From Macrosoma leucophasiata (Eukaryota > Arthropoda > Insecta > Lepidoptera > Hedylidae), in assembly GCA_036365455.1 (NCBI GenBank), contig JAWQUS010000008.1, positions 13,189,501 through 13,253,500 of the forward strand: a stretch of DNA of 64,000 nucleotides, in the 5' to 3' direction. Position 1 is the first letter of the stretch; each line of letters opens with the position of its first letter. The translations under genes were made by a program, and so were the position numbers. The notes under the pieces were generated by a model. It made no database searches, was not told the DNA's origin, and saw only the letters and a list, made by a program, of their open reading frames with translations. Below are positions 22,601-34,600 of the stretch, piece after piece.

Positions 22601-25600
22601 GAATGGCACGACTGTAACGATTTTTTGCTCGACTTGGCGGGGACACCCCAGATGAGCTATGGACTTATATAAACTTTAACAAAACTTGTTCAAAGGAGAT
22701 CTTGCGAGCTCGGCTCTGGTTCGTACAGTACCTCAAAAAATGGGTAAATTAAAGAATAATCCGAAAAAAATACAATTAATTTATTCAAGAATATATTTTA
22801 GAGTTACAACCACATTTCATTCAAACGATTTTATAATTTTCAACCATGTTCAACATGGCGGCGATACAGCCAACCAAGAAGCTTGATTTTTACCTTCAAG
22901 CTTCTTGCAGCCTACGCTTGGGATAGTACCTATGTAGATAAAACAAAACTAATGCTATCTGTATCTTACTAGTGTATCACATATTAACAAAAAAACACTG
23001 TGTCGAATCAATCAATTTAAAGAAATTCCGATGAATTTCTTTAAATTGGAAATCGATTAGTATCGATTATAAGTAGAATTAGTCAAAATTACATTGCCCG
23101 CCGTATTCGCCATGTTCGTTTTGAGTTGATTCTAACTGCAAATAATGTTTTGTAACTGCAAACAAAGCGAAAATATGCAGTAAAAAACGTTTTTATATTG
23201 ATTTTGTCTTTTAATGATATTGTGTACAATACATGGCCGAAAGTCCATACATTTTTGCAACATCTCCTTTGTACTTAAACCCGCATGTGTATTACCATAT
23301 TATCTATGTTACAAAGTGTTACAAGTTGTACCTTGTTGCGACTAACTATTGTAATTTAGTACCTTAGTATCTTATTTACATAACTTTTCTTTGACAGGAT
23401 ACCAAACTATTCATGATTGGAAAACCGATACCGAAATCTTGGACCGTTCCTGCTCCAATACGCTACGTAAAAGTGACGACCCTGTATGTTGAGGAAGTGC
23501 TTCTACTGGGATTGCTTAATGGACAAGTAAGTATAAGGGACAAAATATAATTTATTCTTAAGGAGTTAACATATGCCAAATGGTGTAGTTCGCGATTGTT
23601 TAAGCTCTTATTCTTCTTCTCCTTCGTGTCAACGACTTCAAAGCGAAATATAATAAGTTAAAGAATCTTGGCCCAAAACTTGGCAAGTGCCAGTGCATTA
23701 TCCGTAGCCTCGCTAAGGTCGCTTTTGGAGCAGCTTGTAGGACACAGAGGGCAAACCATCACATGAGCCATCGTCTGAACGGATTCTCCACAGTCACACA
23801 GCGTATTGGCTGAGAAACCCCACTTAGCCAGGTCCAACCTGCGGCGACCAACCTGGGTTCGCAGACGATTAAGCGATTTCCATATTGGCCAATGCAGGTT
23901 ATGGCCAGGCAGAGACTCCGAGGGTGATACAAAACCTGAAGGAGGAGAACACTTTGCACCCCACAGACGTTTTTTGGCCTCTACAGGTTTACAATCCAAA
24001 CGTTCAGTGGACCATAAAACACTCTTGCGACTCAAGAGGCTCAAAGGTGGGATTTTGCAGCTGTACAAAGGGGGCCGTTGATCATTGACATTTATTCATA
24101 ACTCGTGTTTCTGAAAATAATGTAAATGTATTCGCTTCCAGTCTATCACCCAACAAAAGTAGAATAAGAATCGAGAAATCTCGTTCAATTTAGTCTTGTA
24201 ACCGCTTATTTATACAATATTTTGTATTTTATAAAACAGCGTCAGCAACATTATTCGCCATTCAATACTGCTTTCGTACAGCTGCTTACTCATCTACAGT
24301 TTTTTAAGATAATATGAAAATTCGGTGTATGTTAAGGCCTTAAGAAGCGATCTAGAGGCAACAGAAATGATAATAAGCATGTCCTGCATTGTTTACAAGG
24401 TTCAAGGATATTGAAGATTTTAATGCATCATTAAGATGAACGTACATTTACCCGAGTCGAGCGAATTGAAGTCAAGACGGCCTCGCCACACAATACCCGC
24501 CCCGAAACAATCGATGGTACTGAAGAAATAATTTCCATTACTTCTTCTTAGTTGGCCGTAAACCGTAGCGAGGACTTCAAGGACAAGTCATCCACAACAA
24601 TACTTACTCCTCTTGTATAAATATACAAAGGAGGTTAAAAAAAAACTTCTACTACTGTTACTACCGTTTAAATTGTGATGGATTGTATAGCTCTTCTTAA
24701 TTACGTACTTACTAATTCGACCCACTAATTTTAAAAAATAAAGAAGAAATAGAACTCGCGCATTGCTCTATATTATGCATATGATAGAATGCGAGCGCAT
24801 TGACCTAGTCAACCACATAAACCGCGCCGAATCTGCCTAGTTTTTCTGGAGTCATTCCAGATTCGGCGAGCAAGGGTGCGAGGATTCCTAAGATGCCATA
24901 AACAGAATTCTAAATAAGTTTCGTTCGACTCGTTAGACGCGTTCGTTTCGGGTAAATGTGCATACACCTTTAATGTGTCCAACATTGCAAACATTCTTAT
25001 TGTACGGACTAAGCTCAATTCCATTGTTGTGTAAGAATTTAACATATCAAAATGACCACCCTGAGGAACTTGGAAGGAAGGAGGAATTCCTCCTTGCTTA
25101 CAGCAACATTTGTGTTACTTTTTTCACCTATTTTTGTGTAGCAATGCATCGATTGCTCTGTTATAAAATTAATTTCGCGGGTTGTGCCATTACTCCAGCC
25201 ATGAAAAAACTTTCCTGGATTATTAAAATATCCATTGCCATAAGAAAGCTCATGGTGACGCAGAGGTCAATGGAGAGATCAATGCTCATTCTTTCCCTGT
25301 GAGATCGATTCAGAAATGAGGAGATCTGCATGAAAATCAAATAGCCGATATAGCCAAACTCAAGTGGCAATGAGCAGCGAACAAGTGGCGACCCTGTACT
25401 AGAAGATGTAACGTAGATTGGCTCCCCACGTGATAGACCGACAATCACTGGATGAGGGTGACCCAGGTCCGTTTGGTGTGGCAATCCATGTGGAAGACTT
25501 ATATAGCAGTAGAAGGCTTTCAGTTGATATTGTCATGCGGAAAATATTTTGCAGATATGGCAAGTGGAGCCGGCGAATGGAGGTTTTAAAATGATTCTGG

Positions 25601-28600
25601 AGACCCAGGCCAGTGTGCGTTGTTTAGACGTGAGCGCGTCACGCGGCCGCCTCGCAGTCGTCGACGAAACTTCCGTGTGTAGGGTATACGGATTGCCCAC
25701 TGGTGATTTACTATTTACGGTAAATATAATGACCTTCAAAATTTTAAAGATAGGATCTATCTTATAGATTTTGCCTTCACTTTTACCTACTAAGTTACCA
25801 CCGTCTCCGTGTCCGGTGATGGCATTATTTGATAAAAAATATCATTGTCAGGTACTAATACGATATATTTTTCAGTTTTGACAATAATTGTTATAATATA
25901 CTGTATTTATAGAAATAACACAGCAGTCTTAAAATTGACCAAATATTTATTTTCAGGAGGAAAATGTATCATCTGTATCATGGAACTCGTGGTGTGACGA
26001 GCTCTTGTGCTTATCAGGAGGTGGACTGCTTTCTATAAAAGCGGGTAACTTTCCAGCAGCCACGCAACCTCTCAACGGTTCGGTGGTTGGATTTCAGGTA
26101 AACAACCAATGAGTTATATTCATACTTCATTTAAAGAAAACTTGTGCCATGATTACATAAGACACATTTGTTATGCCTTTCAAGAAAATGTGAGAGAATA
26201 TACAAAAATCACGAGGGTGAAAGAGATAGCAATGAGTAGACTGCTTAGCATTGATTTGTATGGCTGGCATTAAATATAATATCTACTTTAAAACGTAATT
26301 GGAAACTCTTCGTAGCCTTTTATACAAGGGCGGATCAACAAGTAGGTTATAAGTTGTAGCTTTTATATTAACAACATTTACTTTAGGCAGTTTACTCACG
26401 CTACAAATGTTTATATGCATTTTATGACATATCTAATGAAACAATTTTACAGTATATATGTATAAGATGCTTTTGTAATTATTTCCAGGGTGGTCGTGTG
26501 TTTTGTTTACAAGCAAATTCGATGCAGACTATAAACGTTCCATTGTCGCACGCCGTACATCAATTTATCCAAAAAAAGATGTTCAAGTTAGTATAACTAA
26601 TATTATTAAGTAAAGTGGCTATACTTCCACAAGACAGATTAAATTTACATTTCATAATTTCCATCTCTCTTTGTATTTCTTTTCCTACTATAATCATGGT
26701 CATTTATTCAATATTTCTGTATATAAATATCATGTAAAAACATATTTTACTGTCACTATGATTCCTTTTTCTTATCTGGATTTTCTCCTCAAGGAACACT
26801 CCTCAGCGTCAATCGTTAAAAATCAATCTCAACTTCCTAAAGATTATAGATTCTTAGTATTCGATATTAATTTAATTCAATTTTATTAATATCAATTCTA
26901 TTTAATAATATTTGTATTAAATCTAAGGTTTTGACAAAAGAGCAACACGCTGAGTTTGTTGGGTAGCGGAGTTCTTCTCAGTAGTGCCTGCACTTGGAAC
27001 TCTGCTAAGTGAATGATTATGATGATTATGATGAAGAGATTTTTCTTTTTCTTCTATGAAGGAATTGAAAAATTGGTGATTTCCATATTGGTTAAATATT
27101 ATTATTAAATTAGTATTTATGAATACCTACTGCATTATTATTACAAGTCTTTCTCTCTAGGTAGCTTATAACCCGACAATGCAAAAGTGTCCTTGTAGAC
27201 CAATTTGAAATAAATTATTTGAATTTTGAATTTCACCTGGATACTTTCATACACTTCCGAGACAGACAAACAAACAAACGGACAACAAATTCATACTATA
27301 AGATTCCCTTTAAATAAATAAATAAAATAGCCTTTTATTTTCTAAAGAATAGCTTCTTTACATGTACATCGGTAATTTAAAATTTGAGTATATATTAAAT
27401 ATACCTCTTGTCAATGTGCCTTAGGGCATAGGCCTCCTCCAGCTGCTTCTAGTAATTCCTATCTGTAGCTAAGATACTCTTCTCCAATAAGGACCTAGGG
27501 TCTGACGGGTCTCATCCTCCCACTGTCTTACTGGGCGTCCTTGTTTTCTTCCTTAAGGAATGCTAAAAACAAGACAATGAAGAATTGATTTAAATTTTTT
27601 TATCGATTATAAATTATTATTTGACTGACGACCCGGTTAGTCCAGCGGTGCGAAACCACCGTTTGATTCGAAGGGTCGCGGGTTCGATCCCCGCACCGGA
27701 ACAAATATTTGTATGGCCTACAGATATTTGTTTCGGGTCTGGGTGTTTGTGTATGTGTTGTATGTGTACAACGGCACCCACGACACAGGTTTATACCTAC
27801 TGTGGTGCTGTGAGTGTAAGCGTATTTTTATTATTTATTTATTTTATTATTTATTTGAATTTAACTTTTTATTGATATTCAAAAATTACTCCTTCTGTTC
27901 TTGTACAAATAATACCAGATACATTGTTCAACGATACTTTATTGCTTATTACAGTGACGCGTACGCGGTGGCTTGCTTAGGTGTGACAGCGTTAGATTGG
28001 GAGAGACTGGGTATGGCGGCTCTAGAGGAATTGTCATTTGAAGTGGCGCGGAAAGCTTTCCAACGAAGTGAAAATGTCAGCTACCTGACTCTTATTGATC
28101 ACTTACAGGTATGCTACTTGTGTTTTCAGGCACGGAACTTACATGGTAAGTGATTAATGCAAACTATACACAAAAACCCTAGTATGAATCCAGATGCGTT
28201 GTCTCTTTTTGGCATGTACATTTTTTGGGACATGTAGAGAACATTAAGAGAAGATTTCTCGAAATCTCACCGGAAAAATGATCGATTTTACGTTTTCCAG
28301 TCGACACTGCGAAAGAGAATTTACATTTAAAATGTACTCCGAAAAAACTACCCGAACTTCCCACAGATTTTTTGGTTTTACAGTTTAATTTAATAATAGA
28401 ACATTGCCTCCTTTGAATGATTATTTTACAATTTTGGCATACAAAGTTTTAGACAACATGAAGTTTTATATGTTAAATACATATAAAACTTTTCTTTTAA
28501 ATTATGGAAATGCGCAACAAACATACAGTTCACATTGATGGTAAATGAATACTGTAGTTTATAAACATTTACATAAAAATCAGACGTTTGGATGTGTCAA

Positions 28601-31600
28601 AAAAAAAATAAAAATCATTTATTTCAAATTGGTCTACAAGGACACTTTTGCATTGTCGGGTTATAAGCTACCTAGAGAGAACGACTTATAATAATAATTC
28701 AATAGGTATTAATAAATACCAATTTAATAATAATATTTAACCGATACGTGAATCATCAAATTTTTCAATTCCTTCATAGAAGAGAATGAAAAATCTGTTA
28801 GTCATAATCATAGTCATTCACTTAGCAGAGTTCCAAGTGCAGGCACTACTGAGAAGAACTCCGCTACCCAACAAACTCAGCGTGTTGCTCTTTTGTCAAA
28901 ACCTTAGATTTAATACAAATATTATTAAATAAAATAAAGATAATGTGAACGTCCATGGCATATAAATGTGTGATATGCACATACTTCCCACCTCTGAGGC
29001 CTAACTTGTTATGCCTCTGTAATTTATAATATTGTAACAGGAAAGATTCGAAAGCGGCGAGAAGGCTGCGTTGATATCGGGCGAGGTGCTTGCGTACCGC
29101 GGGCGGTACTCGGACGCGGCGCGCGCCTTCCAGACTATCGCACGCGACGACCGCGCATTGCAGCTCTACATCGACCTGAGGATGTTCAATAAGGCTCAGG
29201 TATTTCAATTTATATTCATACCGACCCTGATATTTATAACACATTTAAGTTAAAGTAAATCTAATCATTCGTTTTCTATTTTACGCAATTGACAATACTA
29301 CTGACGAAGACAAAGCATATTATAGCTAAAACGTATGTAATGCATGTTTATAAATTTTAATAAATTGATAATATTATAAAGTTATGTTCCGTTACAATAT
29401 AAATGGTCAAATTGCTTCAATATAGCAAAATAGAATTAAAAGTAGGTAATTATTTAGAAGTTTAAATTGTATTTTCACTATCTTCTTCGTGAAGTTGGAA
29501 AACAACGAAACACTGTGATGTTTGAAATGTTAACGTTTTAATGTTTTATTCCTAAGAACAATTTTACAACATACTTCATCGTGTATCTATCAGATTCAGC
29601 CCCATGTTGATGCTGAACGATATTTCGTAATAATATCGATTATCTTCACTGTCATTTATAGAAATTGTATAGAGTTGTAGTCGAATTATGTTTTTACAAG
29701 AATACCTTTTATTATTTTCATGAACATATTTTTACTTTTAATCACTGGGTTTAAATTATTTGACATCATGTAGACAGCATTAGCCTAACGCAAGCAAGTA
29801 GAGCAAGTCGATATAGTTAGTCGTTGTTCTAGCTTGCTATTCTAGCTTTGAAAAACTGGCTTCATGTATCTCGGGCATTAGTGTTATGATATTTTACATA
29901 ATTAGGAATGATCGTACTACTTCAATAAAATAATCCGATCGACTGTTGACAGGAGCTAGTGGGTGAAGGCGAGGGTCTGGTGGCGTTGGCTCGGCGGCGC
30001 GCGGAATGGGCTCGCCACGTCAACGAGCCACGCGCCGCCGCAGAGATGTACCTCGCCGCGGGGGACGTGCGTCGCGCCGCCACGCTCATGGCCGAGACTG
30101 GACGGCGGGATATGTGAGTACACCACCCTGTAGCTCTATGTCTACAGGTGCTGAAGAACTAGCCACGCTGTTACCGAAATGTTCAGTGAGGGAACTCTCC
30201 GCTTACGCCGGGACTCTGGTCTATAGCTTATACAGGGTTATTTGTAACCAGCGCATAATTCTTAAAGGAAAGGCTTTGGCTCATCAAGACTAACACATTT
30301 GTTATACAACCTTATCTAATTCAATATTTTTTTTTACCCAACGAAAAATAATTAATAGAATTTGCAGTTCTAATACTTCTTAACTTCACATAGAGTGTCT
30401 AAGTAAACACATCACTTGTTAGTTGTAAATGCTTAGTTTAGACGGGGCGCTTGACCGCGCTTTGCGTGTGCCGCCCTCCCGCTCCGGCCGTTACGTAAAC
30501 AGCTGTCCAGCTGAACAGTCTGTACCTATATAAAAATATACCAATGAAACGTAACGCTAACAATTAATAGAAGTCCCATTTGAAACGATTTTATTTCTTA
30601 TCATGTGATGTATTACGTTAAGGCAAAAGTCATAGAACAAAAGTTGTTAGTCTTAACGTACCTAACTCACCTTTGACGGTTTATGCGTTAGATATATTTA
30701 ACCCTGTATATCCTGCAGCTTTAGGCGCAGTTGAACTAGCTACGCTTGTATCGATATGTATCTGACGAGGAATATGCTCCGCGACACCGCGCTCATCACC
30801 GAGACAGAACGGCGGCTCATGGAGGTACTCCGCCCTGTGGCTATATACCCTGCAACTATAGGTGCAGTAGAACTAGGCGCTTGCTGTTAACGAAATGTAC
30901 TGTCAGGGAACCTTACGTTTTTCGAAAATTAATCAAATATTGCGTTTAATACTGCCGTATGCAGTGCCCGTGTGGTCAAGCGACCAGTTCCCTGATAGTA
31001 CTTAGCTCATCGCAATTATTTATCTGGTTCATCATCATCATCATTTCAGCCAATAGACGTCCACTGCTGAACAAAGGCCTCCCCCAAAGAGTGCCACAAC
31101 GAACGGTCCTGGGCCGCCCTCATCCAGCGATTGCCCGCGACCTTCACCAGGTCGTCGGTCCATCTTTATCTGGTTACTTATTTCTTATCTAAGCAAGATT
31201 AAAAAGTAGGTATTTGTTGTTAAGAAAAATGTTGCAATAGTTTATAAAAATATTTAAATCCTATATAATAAACCCTTTCGAATTTTCATTATTTTACCTA
31301 CCAATAGTGTGATTTATACCGTATCTGGTCTAAAATCGAACTATCGGGTGAAAAAAGCATCCCTTTTGTTTTTGATAAGCTTATGCTTATGCATGTAAGG
31401 ATCGGATTTGTGAAAAGAATGCTCATTGGTTATTCAGGTTAATAGAACTAGCTCGCAAACTGGATAAAGGATCGAGCGAGTCGCTGCGGCATTTGGCGGA
31501 GGCGTTGGTGATGGCCGGAGAGTACGCCACCGCTGCCGACGTGTACCAGCGATTGGGTGACTACAGGTATAATTTATTGAGACTTGATTTAAACGAAATA

Positions 31601-34600
31601 TAAAGAATATTCCAGGTTCTTTTCCATTTATACAGTCCATTATTTTCACAAAAATCTCCTCCTCCACATATAATCCTGATACTAAAGATTTTTTTTAAAT
31701 CAGTCCCTAACTGATCACTGTATATGTATGTTTTTTATGTTTGTTCACCGATTAATCCGTAACGGAAGTGGCAAACAAGCATGCAGATCACATTGATGTT
31801 AAGTGATGACTGCAGCCTATAGACACCCACACAAAGACCAAGGTCAAAATGCAGATGCGTTACCACTCCTGAGGCCTAAGGTATTACGCCTCTGTGCCGG
31901 AAATTACAGGGCCGTACATTACCACCTGACCGGAACACGACAGTGCTAAACACTACCATTTAGCGGCAAGTATATTAGGTAATGCGGTGGTGCCTACGCC
32001 CGCGAGCTCCGTCACTGGAGCTCTACCACCAGGAAAAAGTTGTGTTTTCTTAATTTATATACCTATTTGCATCCGAACATCGTCATTCCATGCTACCAAG
32101 CTCATATTGGAAGCCAGAGCACTCCTTAATTGTAAACAATTAGGACACAATGCGGAAATATGTCGACCGAAAATAGTCGACAGGTTTTGGATAGACGTCT
32201 ACCTACTTATCGACAATTACTCTAAAAATCGAAAAATAAATCACTTCCGCCGGAAAACGTTTACTGCTGCATGAAACGATGCCCACAACAGGTTGTTCAT
32301 TTTGGGAAGAATATACCTTAATTGCTTGGCATGCGAATAAGCGATCGTAGTGACTCTGCTCATCCCGCGTTATTGTGTATACTACAACCCTATTCGAATG
32401 GTTTGACCGTCCTTTTTGGAATAAGTAGCTTAAAAATAAGTATTCGCTGGTTTTTGAAGTATTACCAACCGATAAGTAGAGGGAAAGTTGCACCGCCCCT
32501 AATCGCATATGTCGCAACACCCTAAGCCAAGGTTCGGACCCACAGGGGTCTCCCTTAGGCAGTTGCGCTAACTTTTATTTAGGCCGAGAGCGCCCTCTGC
32601 GCTCGCCGATTGTCAGGTGAAGTAGACTAGTACCGTCTGCATACAAAAAAAATGGTTTATGAAGTAGGTATTTTCTTATGTAAGGAAAGTAGCTCAACTG
32701 GCCGTGACGGCGGGCGAGTGGCAGCGAGCGTTTTCTCTCGCCCGCGACCACCCCGAGTGCAAACACGACGTCTACTTGCCATACGCGCATCGGATGGCGC
32801 AGGAGAACAAATTTGTTGACGCGCATAAAGGTAATATGACTTTCTTATGATATATATATGAGATACGTTTTAATTTTTAAAAATATGTAAGTTTCAGGTA
32901 CTTTTATTACGTCTACACGAAATCTATTTGATTTTTTAATATTTCTTGTTGGGTACTGTAACTCTGTTCACATAAATTTGAAAAGCAGATAAATTCTGAT
33001 CAAATCGGTGATGCTGATGCTTCACATCACTGTATTGGTCGCACAATCAATAAAAAAGGATGTAAAGGAGATGTTGCGAGCTCGGCCCTAGTTCGTACAC
33101 GTCCTCAAAAAATGGGTAAATTAAAGAAGAATCCGAAAAAAATACAATTAATTTATTCAAGAATATATTTTAGAGTTACTATCACATTTAATTCAAACGA
33201 TTTTATCATTTTCAACCATATTCAACATGGCGGCGATACAGCCGACGCTTCTTTAAATTGGAAATCGATTAGTTTAAGTTCTTAGTATTAACACATGAAA
33301 TCGATTTCGATAGTATTTAGAAAATAAGACTTTTTTTCTCCAAGTACTATATAATCAAAAAACAATTAAAAAATGAAAATGTTAAAATGACATCGCTCGC
33401 CATATTCGCCATGTTGGTTTGAGTTGCAACTCTAACTGCAAATAATGTTTTGTAACTGCAAACAAAGCTAAATAAGTGAAAATATGCAGTAAAAAATGTT
33501 TTTATTTGATTTTGCCTGTTAATGATATTGTGTACAATACATGGCCGGAGGTCCATTCTTTTTTGCAACATCTCCTTTTTCAAAGACCGTCGTATATTTT
33601 TTTATGCTTGCCGAAAAATTTATCAATATTTTTTTCTTGTTATCGCAATTTGTATTGAATTACTGAGTTTCATTAATTTAATATTTGTTTTTTTTTATCA
33701 CAACACCACAATTGTACACGCTGAAAATTGCACATGGATCAAGACACAAAGATTGTATTTACACGCGAGAGATATTCCTAAATAGCCCGCATAATATGTG
33801 AAGCTCGCGAAACTTGCTAGAACCATATATGCTCGTGGATATTTCTAGAAATCCAAATTTTATTATTATAATTTTTTCTGACTTGACATGTTTCCAACTA
33901 TTTTTACTTTATATTTTACAGCGTACCACATGGCCGGGGATATAGAAACGGCGATGCGTGTGTTCAACATACTAGTAAGCAACGCGATCAGTGAGGAGCG
34001 GTTTGGTGACGCTGGCTACTTACACTACATACTTGCCGCACAGTGCCTGGACATGGCGAATAGCACTAGTGACAAGTTAGTATGGTATTTATTAGTGACT
34101 AGCTGACCCGGCAAACTTCATATTGCCTCACAATGAAATAATGTGTCAAAGGTTTGATATATGCACTATTTATATGGAAAAATAAAATTGTGGTTTTTAC
34201 TGTTTCCCTTCAATTTCTTCAATTTTCTTACCTTTTAAACCTTTCCTGTACTTCCAAAAATCATTCAAAACCAAAATTAGCTAAATCAGTCCAGCCGTTC
34301 TCGAGTTTTAGCGAGACTAACGAACTGCAATTGATTTATATATATTTATATAGATGGGCTGATATGAAGTTCGTTTTACATTCGGTTTAATCAAACTTCG
34401 GCAGCTAATGTATAAACCGCATGTCCGTCATTCGGCCGCAATTCGGTTCAGACTGCCGAATTTCGTTTGGTTTAAATGCGTGCTACTTGCCTGCTTATTA
34501 ATATATTCTTGCGGTATCTTGACTCTTGATTGAAATTCTCAAAATATTTTATGTAAATCATCATGTGGAAATTTATTTATTTGTCACACCAACCAGGCGA

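Larger units (their letters stand above)
16667..26586 (+). other. IFT122: IFT122 exons 1-11: WD40 propeller half
   Basis: Residues 1 to about 558. Typical strands are visible: ICFSPDG (25-31), [10 protein letters not shown] (78-87), [16 protein letters not shown] and VADWN repeats, and [12 protein letters not shown] (exon 10), a stretch very like the vertebrate protein. The segment [19 protein letters not shown] in exon 6 is a family hallmark in the second propeller. Exon 3 ends in phase 0 and exon 4 starts in phase 0, so the mariner in intron 3 does not disturb the frame. Confidence 0.9.

Noticed and set aside
30006..30293. Arg-rich frame overlapping IFT122 exon 14
   Set aside because: It is an out-of-frame reading of the GC-rich exon; the exon frame matches IFT122.
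30776..30840. Alternative exon 14b of IFT122
   Set aside because: The exon-like part contains indels against exon 14 and lacks a proper acceptor; better explained as a decayed duplicate.
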